From NCBI GenBank assembly GCA_002633005.1, contig NMRA01000009.1, positions 1,147,661 to 1,211,660 of the forward strand: a stretch of 64,000 nt of DNA, written 5' to 3'. The notes beneath the pieces were generated by a model. That model did not search any database. It was not told the origin of the DNA and saw nothing but the letters and a program-made list of their open reading frames with translations. The translations under genes and the position numbers were made by a program. Origin of the DNA: Phoronis australis (taxonomy: Eukaryota > Phoronida > Phoronidae). Positions 1 to 11,559 of the stretch are shown one piece after another; positions within the stretch are counted from its first letter, which is position 1, and every line of letters starts with the position of its first letter.

Positions 1-305
1 TACTGATCTAATTATTAGACGATCAACATTATTAGGCTACAGATCAAACGGCATGTAAATTTGTTAGGCTGGTGGTGGATCAGCTCCTGATACGTCCGTC
101 TGAAAAAGTTGCATGCCAACTCACTCATAGTTGAATGTTAAATTAGTGTTAACAGTTCGGGTTTTTTTCAGTTGGACTTGTATCGCAAGCAACAGCTCAG
201 TCCAGAGCCCTGAATATGCAAATGAAATTCAAAGATAAAGACCTTGTGTCTTAGAAGCCAAGTACCACAGATCATCATGCTGTAAAAAAGAGAAAGACAA
301 AGATT

Positions 306-964
306 GTGGAGAGTGACGAATCCCCAGTTTTCAGAGATGTTTTTCTACAGTTTTGTTTGGAGTTCATTGAATCAAAGCTTCTAGCACATGGAGATGTCAT
401 TTGCCTTTCAAAAATAAAGCAAGACTTTGAAGCTGTTCTTCAGAAAGCTGGTGTGCATGAAGTTATTTGGACAGGCAATCTTAAGAAATATTGTTGAAGC
501 TACTCACTGTTGTAGTTTGTGCCTGACTAAGAGATACGAAAGTGAATTGAGGCTAGTGTTCAATAATTCACTTGCTGACTCTAATTAACACAGCCCATTG
601 TAACATATTTTGAATCAAACGTTTGCCCAAATAGTGCCCGCCTCCAAACAAGGACTTAGTGTTTGACCCTTCATTGCCTGCGGGCTAATCACCAGTGTGC
701 AGTGCTGTACCCTCTCTAATCGACCATAGTTGGCTCCTTGGCGGTGGAGCTTTGCAGTTAATATGTATGGCAATGACCGCATCTCCATTGACAGTACTAA
801 ACGATGAACGCTGCAAGTGCAAAAAGAACATGTGTGCTGGGAAACTGAGTTTGTGCTGCAATGCTGGGTCAAACTGTACAGAAATGTGCAGCTGTGACAA
901 CTGTAGTAACATCAGCAACACTGACTGCATAACATTGGATAGTTCTTTGACAGGCCAACCCTAA
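306..964 (+). pseudogene. Fragment of a Cys-rich mobile-element-type ORF
   Basis: Two open stretches (306-497 and 695-964) in different frames, separated by stops, look like pieces of one decayed protein-coding unit. The second piece has an HSWLLGGGALQ segment and then a cysteine cluster (CKCKKNMC, LCCNAGSNC, EMCSCDNC). That arrangement resembles the Cys-rich tails found on multicopy ORFs in invertebrate genomes, which are usually treated as mobile-element or captured-virus genes; this link is from general recollection, not a search. There are no intron signals joining the pieces. It could instead be an exon of a host Cys-rich protein. Confidence 0.3.
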
Positions 965-1971
965 ATAGACCTCCAACCCCGTTATTTCCTTTTTTGTATT
1001 AAAAAGTTAATTTTATTTGTTGATTAAGTCATAGAAAGTACATACTTTGATCATTGTCATGTATTTGTCTCATACTGCTTAATAAACGCTGTCAGAATAA
1101 TCTATTTTAATACAGTCTTTGTGCACATTCACAGAGATCATTCAACTATATTGTTTTTGTACTATAACATATTTCTGGTGTATTATGCAAACAAGCTGTA
1201 TTTTACACCATTAGTCAATGTTTTAGTCATTGAGGCACAAATTTTGCCCAGTCTCAAGTGTTTTGTGTTATTTTTGTTGCCTGACAATGCCAGAATAACT
1301 TCCTAGAAACATTCAGACTTAGTTTGTATTTTTGCCACTAGGTGTCTCTTTACGTTTTTTAAATTTCACTGTTTACAATTAATTTACAATAGTAAAACAT
1401 GTAATGTGAGTGTAATATTGTTCAATACAATGGCACTGATGGGACCATATTACTTGTTTTACAAAAAAGTCACCAAAACTGTTGTTTTTACAAATATAAG
1501 TTTACTAAGCTCTTTGGTGATTATTAGGTAACTTCAAACTCAAATTTCTCAAAAATGTGCAACTTTATATGTGGGAACTTTTTAGATTTTGAAAACACTC
1601 TAATAAATGAACTAAAAAACACCAAAATAAAATTGCCCCCCTAAAGTACTCACAAAAACCATTTTCTAGAGGCCCTACAAAATCTGGCCCACCGACTATT
1701 GGTTGATGTAACCTCAGCAGTCGTTGGTTAGCTTTATACAACACCGTGAAAAATGGCGGACTGTGAACGATTTTTATCCTTGTCATGCAAGTGGCGTCGC
1801 AGCAACTATTTCGTTTCTGCAGTGATGTTTAATAGCCGCGTGCTTAACTGAGCACGTACATGTACAATAAACACGATTTAACTGGTGTGTTATTCATACT
1901 GTATGAATATAGGACATTATACCACAATATTAGCGTCAAATGGCAGATACAACCGTGTAATAACCCATAAA
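965..1971. other. Gene-free AT-rich stretch
   Basis: No supported coding frame. The segment about 1729-1790 (centred on AAATGGCGGACTGTGAACG) recurs in inverted orientation at about 19285-19345, so at least part of this stretch is a dispersed repeat. Confidence 0.5.
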
Positions 1972-1993
1972 GTTATCTCACTAGTGAGATAAC
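1972..1993. repeat. Perfect 22 bp palindrome
   Basis: The 22 bases are their own reverse complement, centred on CTCACTAGTGAG. It directly adjoins the tRNA-like block at 2000-2080, and a further GTTATC lies just beyond that block at 2085-2090, so the palindrome may be part of the same element's boundary. Confidence 0.75.
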
Positions 1994-1999
1994 GATTTG

Positions 2000-2080
2000 G
2001 CGGGAAACCGAGAACGGATTCGAACTCGGGACCCTGGAATTTTGGAGGTCGCCGACTTAACCACTACACCACGCAGCGAC
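2000..2080 (-). repeat. tRNA-derived sequence (SINE head or tRNA pseudogene)
   Basis: Read on the minus strand, the block has an A-box-like TGGTGTAGTGG and a B-box-like GAGTTCGAATCC at the spacing used by RNA polymerase III in tRNA genes. The 3' half does not close a 7 bp acceptor stem with the 5' GTCGCTG, and the T-stem only pairs if the loop is enlarged. A functional tRNA is therefore unlikely; a tRNA-derived SINE or a decayed tRNA fits better. Confidence 0.6.
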
Positions 2081-2600
2081 TGACGTTATCAAGAGTGAAA
2101 ATAGAATAATTAAATGAGCACGCGCAATAATCGCACGTTCAACAAACCGCATTGTACTGTACTTATACGCTACGAAAAATAAGACACAAAATTTCCATAA
2201 AAATGATATCTTAATTCAGTGAAATTTTTCTCTCATGTCCTCTTACTTGTAAATCACCGATCTCCAGTTTGAATGCGGGTATCGTGTCGTCAGGATCTTT
2301 GACTTGAGAATTATATTCAGTTACCAGTGGTAACCTACTTTAGCAGACGATAATTTTCCGGTAGAATCTTAGCGTGTAAAAAACGTGTTTTAAGCTATAA
2401 TAGTTGCTTAACCTTAATTTAGAAATTCACTTCATTTCTATTTTGTTTAAATTTCCAATTGGTTTTGAGTATAAGCTTTATTTGACAAAAATAGCTCGGT
2501 TTTTCTTAAAAGGTCACGACCTCCGACCCCGGGCCTCTGACATAGAAAGTAGTTACAAAGCCGAGGCGAGTCGAGACAGTAGATCGATTCATTGGCATAA

Positions 2601-2734
2601 ATAGATTATTACATGTTCTCAGTCGTTACCCCCCTTATCTAGAGCCCTCGAGGATGTCGGAGATTTATCGCCCTTGGGGCGTTACTCGGGCTCTAGATAA
2701 CGGGGGATAACGACTTCGCCATGTAATAATCTAT
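2601..2734. mobile_element. Fold-back MITE, 134 bp
   Basis: The element begins ATAGATTATTACATG and ends CATGTAATAATCTAT, perfect inverted 15-mers. The inverted match continues imperfectly inward through GTCGTTAYCCCCC and TTATCTAGAGCCC, giving arms of about 47 bases around a loop of about 40. Nothing in it codes. This is the form of a miniature inverted-repeat transposable element; its superfamily cannot be named from one copy. Confidence 0.7.
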
Positions 2735-3174
2735 ATGTATCGTAAACAAAAGTCATCGACAGTAGAAAGATGCACTCCGAAAAGGCGCAACCACAATTTC
2801 TAGAATTCATATTTCCTGAACATGAATTTTAAGCACCGATTTGTGTGTACAACAGACCATATTTACACTTCAGTCCATCAGTCATGCCAGTTTGTTTGCG
2901 TAAAGCGCTGCCTGTTGAGAATTCGACTAGCCAGAAACGCCACTGTAAAAAATTTCCCGAGGAAAATTATGTAATACCTGCGTGCTGGTTACCGAACACC
3001 TAACGGCCCGCAGCGAACCACTGAGTCTCCAGCCAGACACAAGCGTTTGTGCCGGAACTCGATTCAGCTCAATGCGTGAAACAGGATGTCCTAGTTAAAT
3101 GTCACAGACCTTATCATCAGCCCGCTTGACCGTGATATACGCCGAACGGCTGTTAAGAGCTCTTGTGGTTGTAT

Positions 3175-3220
3175 TACACCAAAACCGCTCGGTATACCTT
3201 TTTGAAGTTGTTTTGGTGTA
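3175..3220. repeat. 11 bp perfect inverted repeat
   Basis: TACACCAAAAC at 3175-3185 is the exact reverse complement of GTTTTGGTGTA at 3210-3220, with 24 bases between. It is probably a fragment of a small mobile element; no transcript context supports an RNA function. Confidence 0.6.
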
Positions 3221-3283
3221 GTGAATTTAAGGCGACTAGATTACCCCGACCCGGCGATACACACGCGCAGTTCACAACACCAT

Positions 3284-3410
3284 TGTGATCGAAATATGTC
3301 CCGAATAATAGATAATTGATACGTGCGTCGCAAGCTCGTTACCAGAGATGAAAAGGAGACCGAGGTAGGTGATATAAGGTCATATTTTATGACTAGTACA
3401 ATTACAATAA
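3284..3410 (+). repeat. Dispersed repeat copy, paired with 8026-8150
   Basis: About 125 bases, from a conserved ATATGTCCCGAAT through ACCAGAGATGAAA and GATATAAGGTCAT to ACAATTACAA, match the segment at 8026-8150 in the same orientation with scattered substitutions. The flanks differ, so this is a dispersed repeat and not a local duplication of a gene. Confidence 0.75.
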
Positions 3411-4753
3411 AATGAATACAGGTAAATAATGTATAATAGGTAATCTCTGGTAAGAATGGCAATAAAAAGCGCCACAAGAGATGTTGTAAGACAGCTCATG
3501 CCCATCCGCAAGGACGCACGAAGGGAGAGAAATGAAAAGAAAATTTGCAGGACCACTTACAAACGCTGTCAGCCGGATACCCAACCTTAACAGTCCGGGT
3601 GCCAAACCGGAGTGGGAGGTACGATTTCTAGGGCTGGAACAGGTGCCGGTGTTGTCTCACCCCGTGTCGTGGCGGGAAGAAAAGTAGATAAATGACGGGA
3701 AAAACAAGGGAGAAATAACGAACTTAAATGCAACAAACTAACAGGTAAGCTAGAGCACAAAAACGGGGTACGTAAACTAAAATGAAACGAGAGAGAAACG
3801 AAAAATTCGTAAGATGAGCGACGATCAGTTCCTCCACAAACAGCAACTCCTCAAAATGCGGCGTGCGTGCGGTCATACAACAAAAACACTACAATGCGCG
3901 ATAGTTGAACGGAAATGAAGAAATTCCAAAATAAAAAATACAAACCGGGGGTATACTCACATTTGGTGATAGATTGATTGGCTGCTGATGGATGCAGTAC
4001 AGACAATCTTCGCCACCGACCATTAATGCGTTCTCGTTATCATCGTTTCCCATTCTCAAAAATAATTTCTTTTCTCATGAACCGCAGTTCTTTCCCGCAA
4101 ATGTATCCAATTATTTTCTTGTAAACCACACTTCCCTGTTGCAGTGTACAGAAATATTTGTTATTGTATAAAGTGCGTTCAACCGCTGCCTTCTGTCCGA
4201 CGTAAAATCAAGTGCTGTTTATGACAAAAGATCCCTGAGTTGAAATAAATTGAAAAAATGTGTTAATCACACTCAGGTACATTGTTAATTAGAACGCCCG
4301 TGTGGAGTGTGAGGGGGAGATAGTCTACCCTGGGGCAAGGTGATGGTAATTAGCGTAACTATAGACGAGGCGTAAAGTTAGAAATGACGCGCTAAGTTTG
4401 ACCAGATAAGCATTTTGTCATACGATGGTTTTGACACGGTTGTGATCGTGTTCTTGATTTTGTATACATTGCAATATTGGCCAGTTAACTGGACATGATT
4501 GCTTCAGCAACTAATCAGTCTTCCAAAAACTTCATTCTAGATAGGTGAAGTTGATTTTTTTTGCTAGCAATGCAAATTTGCGAAATCAATTTGTACTAAA
4601 AACTGTTATTAAGTTAAACATCAGGAACGCCGAGACTAAGTTAGTACTCCAGCTGAGTAGGGAACGTAAGTTTGAATTTGGATTAAGAGATGCAACGCTT
4701 GGTAATGAAACAGCGCAACATGTCTCACTATGAATGATAATATGTATTTTTAG

Positions 4754-6495
4754 CTTTTGCCGTCAAATGTTGGAGTTGCACTGACAATAAAGCTACACCC
4801 GATCCTCTTTGCCAAGACACGTTCATGTTGAACTCCTCCAGCCCGGAAGCCAAAAACAAAACTATTGAGTGTTCCTCAGGATGTTTGAAGAGTGACAACG
4901 GCAGCGTCTCTTCTTTCCTAGGAAGTAAGTTTTTGACTAGATATCTAAGTCAATGTGTGGAAACCACTCCACGTCAGTGCCAGCTTTGATCCCCTAAACC
5001 CTAGTCGCTGACCAGCAAACACCAAGCCTATGGTAAGCTTATGGGTCTGGAGTTGGTCACCGGGTATAGAGTATTTTCGGAGCATGTGTGCATGTGGATA
5101 TTATGCTCAAATAACCGAAATTTATCATCCTATGTCAAAATTCACCGAAACACCAATTAATTTCTTCGAGGGTTCTTTCAGATTGGCAACTTAACTTTTT
5201 TTGGTTAGAGTGATAGAGATTTTATCTAATTTCAGCTTGCATCAAAGTTCCTTGACGAATCATCAATTTGTTACAAGAATACACCAGTCGCTTACCGTAA
5301 TTAAAATCGTCAATGAATCAATTGATTTCCTTAGAAGCATAAACTTGACTTGTGATTTATATCAAATTGCATATAATTAAAAAAAACATAAGAAAGAGGG
5401 CTATAATGAATTTCATAATTAGGCTATACCAGGTCAGGGAGGGGTGCCTGGAGAAATACAAATTTGCATTCCCTAAAAATTTGTTTTCTTGACATTAAAA
5501 ATCTAAATCAATTTTGCTCTGAAAAATCTGTGCATAACAAATTTTCTCGGACGTTTTCGAAGTAGGCCTTTTCTGGACTGACCCTGTCCCCCGCCCTTCG
5601 CCTATGCATGCCGGTCGTCAAGAAGATTTCTCGTGTCACCCTCACACCAGAAAATCCAAGATTAAATTTATTTCGTTCTATTTGTTTTCGCAATGAATTT
5701 TGAGCAAGTGTTACATCGTGTGTTTATGCGAGAACGTGTGTGTCTTTTCAAACGAGAGAACTCTGAGAAAGTTGGAATCCGCAGAACATCGTGTAGTTCA
5801 ATACCATATCAATATCTATCTATTCATCCATCCATCTACCTACCTACCTACCCATACATGCTCACCTACCTATCAACCTACCCACCCATCTACTCACCAA
5901 TTACATACTCAACTACCTACCAACCTACCCACCAACCAACCTACCGACCCACGAACCTAACTACCCTCCAATCTACCTATCCACCAACCTACCTACTAAC
6001 CCAACTACCTCCTATCCTACCTACTCGGCACCAACCTACCAACCCAACTACCTACTCACCTACCCACTGGTACCTATCCACCAACCTACCCACCAACCTA
6101 CCTACCCACCAACCTACCTACCCACCAACCTACCTACCCACTCATCAATCCACCAACCTACCTAACTACCCGCTCACTTACCTACCAACCTTCCTACCTA
6201 CCTATGTATTATCGGTATAACTATTACTATTTCAAACATTCTAGCATATGAGTGGAAGGTTCTCCGTGCTTGCTATGATCCAAACAGCGACCCGTACGGT
6301 GCAGCCACATCGGAGGGATGCAGATATAATTACGATACAAAGTACAATGTGGGACTCCTTCAGGTCACAACCAAGGCTGACGCAGGCTGCTATTGCAACA
6401 GCGATTACTGCAATGGCGCAATCAGGCTAGCAGTAACACGTGGTGTGTCGCTAATTGGCTTAATTTGTACAGCAGTCATATTCACAGCACTGTAG
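4754..6495 (+). CDS. LU (Ly6/uPAR, three-finger) domain protein, 3' exons
   Basis: Two exons are visible: 4754-4924 (acceptor TTTTTAG, donor GGAA|GTAAGT) and 6245-6495 (acceptor ATTCTAG, stop TAG). Both splice sites are phase 1, so the frames join. Exon one carries KCWSC, a Cys before QDTF and ECSSGC; exon two carries RACYD, EGC and the closing GCYCNSDYCNG, the usual Cys pattern of a three-finger domain. The protein ends in a hydrophobic run (VSLIGLICTAVIFTAL) with no tail after it, as in GPI-anchor signals. I infer a small extracellular GPI-anchored protein; the partner is unknown. The exon with the start and signal peptide was not found. Confidence 0.75.
5815..6205 (+). repeat. CCTA/CTAC-type microsatellite in the LU-gene intron
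   Basis: About 390 bases of degenerate tetranucleotides (CTAC, CCAC, CAAC, CCTA) on the plus strand, almost without G. The tract ends about 40 bases before the exon at 6245. It creates long open frames with Tyr-Leu-Pro-Thr repeats that are not genes. Confidence 0.9.
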
Positions 6496-8025
6496 TGTCA
6501 CTACTTTTAGACAAACATAGCATAATAGGTTCTGGCCTGTGACCAATTCATTGGAATCCTGCTCCTTCATGTTCGCTGAAATTGACACCCACCGGCATTA
6601 CTTTAAAGTGGAAACTGCACGCTAATTCCTTATCACTGTGATTGCTTGGTCAGATTAGTTAGAAACACAACATATGGCGACGACGTGAATATCAAATTCT
6701 TTGAAAATTACCAAATGTTTTTAAGAACACGTTTTGTGTCGAAAATGGTCGTACGTAAATCACTCAACCGTGTAGAGCAAGTATCGTGACGTGGTGTTTG
6801 GAATAACACTGTAGTGCGGGCTATCTGAGCCCCCAAGGTACGTTATTTGTGCAAAGGTCACCTATCTTCAGATTTTTTGTTTGTTTTCACATTTCAGGTT
6901 GCCAATGAATACAACTGCACTTTGTTTAACGTAGCTAGAAGATGTTCAAATAGCATTGTCGTGTAGTTCCTGCTATACGTTAACTTAGTTAGGAGCATGC
7001 AAATACATCTTTAAGTTCTTTTTTCAAAAGTCACACAAACTTGTGATAGATATTCTCTTTGTCAAAGTAGATTGACAACTTAGCAACAGTCGCCTCCTTT
7101 AATTACAGTAATTGATTAAGACAGGGTATCTAAAGGGAACTACAGTTTTATGTAGCCGTCAGTGCCCTAGGCCTTGTCGACCAAAATACAGCCAATGACG
7201 TCACTGGCTCGCTGAACTGGGCAAAAATCCCGCACCACTTCGGCTCATGTCAGATAATTAGTTATCAGAGGCAAGAAACATTGGTGGTCGTGTAATAAAC
7301 ATTGAACGATACCTCGGGCATATCGGGTTAGGTGGACCTTGTGAGAGCGATGTCGACCTCGGCCTTCAGCAGCGTTGCTCTCCTTGCGTCCGTGTATAAC
7401 CTCATATGGCCCTCGAGATCGGTCTATGTTTGTATTTTTATAGTAAAATTTGTAGCCTAACTACAACGGTGAGAAATGACAATCTCATGTAATATGTATA
7501 CAGGAGCTTACAGTAATTGTATTGTGATATATAATAAAATGATTTTTGTTATAGTTAAGCTGTTCTACATATATAAATGTTCAAGATCAAATTTCATAAA
7601 CGCTGTTAAGGTGTTCTAGATTGTTACTTCAATTGTCATAATACAAAAGTGGAACATTTTAAAAAACAAGTCCTAACAGTGAAGCATTCACATAAATCTG
7701 ATCATCCATGATTTTTGAGGCACGAAGTTCCGAAGTTGGCCAAAGTTGGACATTTTTCTAGGAATCTACATAACCTTAACGGCTATTGACCCGTGTGTAG
7801 GCCTAAAACCTTTGTACATACAAGGAAATAATAAAAAGACCGATCATCAGCTCTAACAAATGGGTCTTTAAATTTTCACCGATCGTATCGAAACGTATCG
7901 ACTAGTCGCCTACGATTGACAGGAAGCGATAGGCCAGTGGACTCAAAGTTGACCAATGTTGCCAAAATTAATAGCATTCATGCAGATACCCGGAATGTCC
8001 TGTTTGCGGTTGAAAATTGTTTTTC
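6496..8025. other. No recognised gene
   Basis: This holds the 3' UTR and downstream flank of the LU gene and then non-coding AT-rich sequence. No coding frame, RNA gene or clear element was recognised. Confidence 0.4.
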
Positions 8026-8215
8026 GTGATCGACATATGTCCCGAATGATATGGTAGTTCGTGCGTCGCAACCTCATTACCAGAGATGAAACCAAGACCT
8101 GGGTAGGCGATATAAGGTCATTTATTATGACTAATACAATTACAAGTAAGGTCATTTATATGACAAATATAATTATAAGTAAGGTAGTTATATGACTAAT
8201 ACATTTACCAGTAGT
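8026..8215 (+). repeat. Dispersed repeat copy ending in three 34 bp tandem units
   Basis: Bases 8026-8150 match 3284-3410. From about 8113 a unit of about 34 bases, starting TAAGGTCATTTA and containing ATGACTAATACA, is repeated three times with divergence. The copy at 3284 has only one such unit, so the tandem expansion is specific to this copy. Confidence 0.65.
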
Positions 8216-8814
8216 AGTGACTAAACATAAGTGAGGTAAAAATACTAATCTCCGGGGTGGGAAAATTTGAGAAGTTCTAGACACGCTGGTTTCTGCCGAT
8301 TCTATCTATGCATATTCTACACATACATCTGTGTATTGCGCATGCCTCGGAGCTTGCCGTCAATGATTGTCTCACCAGATACTTGATATAAAATCTGTGG
8401 TATCTGGTTATTTGAGCAGAGCACATAATGTATGTTCTTTTTAATGATTCATAAAGTGCGTAAAGTTAAACAAATATGCAATCAATTTATTGGCCACCAT
8501 GTCAATGAATTCAAATACTCTCCAGAGGCGCTTAGGTATGAATTACATGACATAAAAATATGTACTGCGCCAGATAAACTAGACAATGAGTTGTAAGTTT
8601 AACGAGTTTAATTCGCAGCCGACAATACAGCGAGGCGGAAACGGAAGGGCTCAGCCCAAACACCGTCGTACGAATAACGATGCAATGGCGTGGTTGCCTC
8701 TTATGTCACTGAAAATGAGGTAAACTTACGGGTAGTAGAAAACAAAAACAGTAAACACGGTGCTAATAAGATTCCCAGTTACTATGGCGTTAACAAAGTA
8801 CAAAGTAAAATCAG

Positions 8815-9390
8815 TCATAAAGCCAATCGTCTGTTTGCCAATGAGGTTTGTGGTGCTGCCTTTGCGATTTTCTCTGGGCCTCTGGATGAGCAAGGAAGAC
8901 GGGGTTCAACAACAGGCGTTGTCGTAGAACCAGGCTGGCGGGATGCATCAGAGGGAGGAACGATGGTGGATGGCACAGCTGGGGCGAGAAATGGGCCACA
9001 TGAAGGTGGTACACCGTCGTTGCACCATGGAGCTGGGTCGCAGGACGAGGGCAACGATGAAAAGGATACTGGAACAGCGGAAGACGGTGGGAACTCGTCG
9101 TCGTCATCGTGGCCACAAGGGGCAGTGACGGGTGATGCAGCTGGAATGTCAGTAATCTCTGACGGAACACGGTAACACTCGCTGCGTTTGACACGGTAAG
9201 AAGTATTACGTAACTGATCTCCAGAAAATTTCCGAACACTCAACCACTCGCCATCGGAAGCAACCACGAGGTATCGTGGACGGGCTCTGGTCTTGTCCCT
9301 ATCAAAGTAGAGGTAAACGAGATCGACGATGGATGCGTCGCATTTTACTGCCTGGTTGGTCAAAGGAGCCGGATCGTGCACTGGGTCCAT
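8815..9390 (-). pseudogene. Gypsy integrase C-terminal tail
   Basis: The frame continues from the integrase core after a shift near 9385. The segment with [19 protein letters not shown] followed by [12 protein letters not shown] is typical of the small SH3-like fold after a gypsy integrase core. The rest is Pro/Ser-rich and low complexity. The plus-strand frame over the same DNA (8690-9175) is its antisense shadow. Confidence 0.65.
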
Positions 9391-10025
9391 GGTTGATGGA
9401 GCACCCGTTGTCGTTGGGAAGAGATCAACAAGTTGTCATGAACTGGTATTTGGCAATTGGTGAACTGGTCGCACTGAAACCACATCTCTCTGGCAGACAA
9501 TCCGGTGGAGCGAAGGCGGCTGTTCAATCGAGCAACAGCAACACCCAGCTGTAAGGAACTGACATTGCCGGCTCCATGCTGATCACGCAGTAACTCGTGT
9601 GATAACTCCTGTATGGCCTTCTCTACGACAGGGTTATGTTTGGGATTCTTGATGCGTCCGATCTCAATTGAAATGCGATGATGCTCTAGGAGTTTGTCCT
9701 TTTTAAGAGTCTGGAAACATGAAGCCGCATCTGTACGGATAACTGCACGAGCGCCGTCTAACGAGCGCAGTTCGAGACACATTTGGAGAAGAACATTTCG
9801 AAGATCCTCGTGGCGTTCAGTAGCAATGATACAAGCTGCTGTGTAAGAAAAGACGCACCGTGGCTCTCGGAGTACCAAAATCAGCTGTCGCTCGCGCTTC
9901 ATGAAGTCAGCTGCAAACGATGTCCCTGTGGGTCGCAGGTGTATCAGAGGTACTCTGCAGGGTCGTGATTTTGGGGAAAGAGCGCATTGAACAACATTGA
10001 TGGCACATGCGTGTGCAACGATCAA
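9360..10025 (-). pseudogene. Gypsy integrase core
   Basis: A DDE integrase core is readable: first Asp in FAADFMKR, second in IRTDAAS, and the Glu in NPVVEKAIQEL. Exactly 35 residues separate the second Asp from the Glu, the canonical D,D-35-E spacing. The N-terminal HHCC zinc region should lie in 10026-10440; pieces of it, such as the terminal CTRMCHQC, are visible there in broken frames. Confidence 0.8.
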
Positions 10026-10467
10026 TGGCAGACTCTAAATCAAGTGCAAAGAAGTATCTTTGGGTGACAAGTTTCATTTATTGCGATGTGGGGTGGTCCA
10101 GCCGTAAACGAAGTACCGAGAGTAAGCCGTCCAAGATGGGACGTGGAACGATAATGCGTTCTTCACGAGCGACGAGAGGCTTGTGTCACCGAGCCAGAAG
10201 TAAACCATCTGATGCGATAGTGGCGACGTTGAGATAGTGTTTGACATCTCGAGCGTTGGTGTCTCTCTTGGAGGGCCGCGTCCCTTGGTTGAGATGAGAG
10301 TGTACTCGTCGTAACTCGGGAGACTCGGACTTAATGGATAACTAAGATGACCTCGTGGTGAACGGAAGTTTGTGTTCTCCCTGAAGGAACTCGGCAGCAG
10401 TCGCACGGAGCACCACACAATCTTCCAGCGTGTTCACGAAAAGGCACACTTGGCAAGAAGCGTCGAT

Positions 10468-11559
10468 TCACTCTGGGCTGTGGCGACTCGCAAATTCGGA
10501 GACGATGTTAGTGGCACCCGATACGTGACGAACGATAGCCTGATAGCGAGAAACGGTGGAGAGAAACGTCGACAGGTGAGGACTGACTGAGAATTCGCCC
10601 CTGCAGAGTTTCTCGAAAGCTTGTACACAAGGCTTGCTGTCAGTAAGTATGATAGCAGGATGCGCTGACTGAATCAGATAAGGGCTAAAATGTTTCACGG
10701 AAGCAGCAATGGCGAGAGCTTCAATTTCGCATGGGAGCCAAGTGACCTGATGTGATTTCAGTTTCGCACTGAAGAAGACGCAGACACGTGGCGTGCCCTC
10801 ACGAGAGCAATATAGGGTACCAGCGATGCCCGGGTGTTTGGCGGAGGCATCCGTGACTATCCACAACTGATCGTCCGGTCTGGGTAAAGTGATAGTTTTA
10901 TGCGTGGACAATGCCTTTTGGACTGAGGTGAAGTCAACATGTAACTCATCGGTCCAGGTAATGCGGTCTTTGGAATCGCATCCCGATATAGCGGAGACCA
11001 GAGGGGCGATGAAAGAAGCACAGTAAGGCAGGACTCTCGACATAGATTTCACGGCTCCGATGAAGGATCGCATTTGCCGAACAGTACCAGGTTTGGGACA
11101 AGACGAGAGAGCAGCAATCCGATGTGAGCTAGCTTGTAAAGTACCCATCTCCCAAATCCAGCCGAGGACTTCTGTGCGTCGTGGAGCTATGACTGTCTTT
11201 GTAGGAGATATACGAAGATACGCCGTGGACAATGCATATAGCACCCTTTTCCAGTTGGTAATCAAGTCTGTGAAAGTCTGACCACCACAGTATAGGTCGT
11301 CAGCAAGATTGGTGACGGCTCCTTCTTCCAAAAGCTCTCCCAATACACGACACGTCAACTCTTCCAAAGCGGTTTCCGAACCGGGCATACCCATGGCGCA
11401 ACTTGCGTAGACACGGATACCTCGGAAAAGTGTGGATACGCCACAATATTTCATGGACTCTGGTGACAAAGGAATTTGATAGAAGGCACTCATAAGATCA
11501 GTCTTGATGATGAACTTCCATTGAGCAATCTTCCGAAGCACTGAGTCTACGTCAGGCAT
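10468..11559 (-). pseudogene. Gypsy reverse transcriptase and RNase H
   Basis: An uninterrupted 363-codon frame. Reverse transcriptase signatures are [16 protein letters not shown] (first catalytic Asp) and [10 protein letters not shown], where Leu replaces the usual Tyr of YxDD. RNase H follows, with [18 protein letters not shown] and [12 protein letters not shown] supplying Asp, Glu and Asp. The fingers region upstream is in another frame. This frame is long, so the breaks elsewhere are probably recent in evolutionary terms. Confidence 0.85.

Larger units (their letters stand above)
2735..4753. other. No recognised gene; repeats, possible upstream region of the LU gene
   Basis: Apart from the hairpin at 3175-3220 and the dispersed repeat at 3284-3410, nothing recognisable was seen. 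The first exon of the LU-domain gene (signal peptide and 5' UTR) should lie here or further left, but no convincing signal-peptide exon ending in a phase-1 donor was identified. Confidence 0.4.

Noticed and set aside
2000-2080. Functional tRNA gene
   Set aside because: Promoter boxes are present but the acceptor and T stems do not pair properly.
5693-6220. 175-codon plus frame with Tyr-Leu-Pro-Thr repeats
   Set aside because: It is the translation of the CCTA-type microsatellite inside the LU-gene intron and overlaps the acceptor before 6245.
8690-9175. 161-codon plus frame
   Set aside because: Antisense to the integrase tail of the gypsy element, which has recognisable motifs on the other strand.
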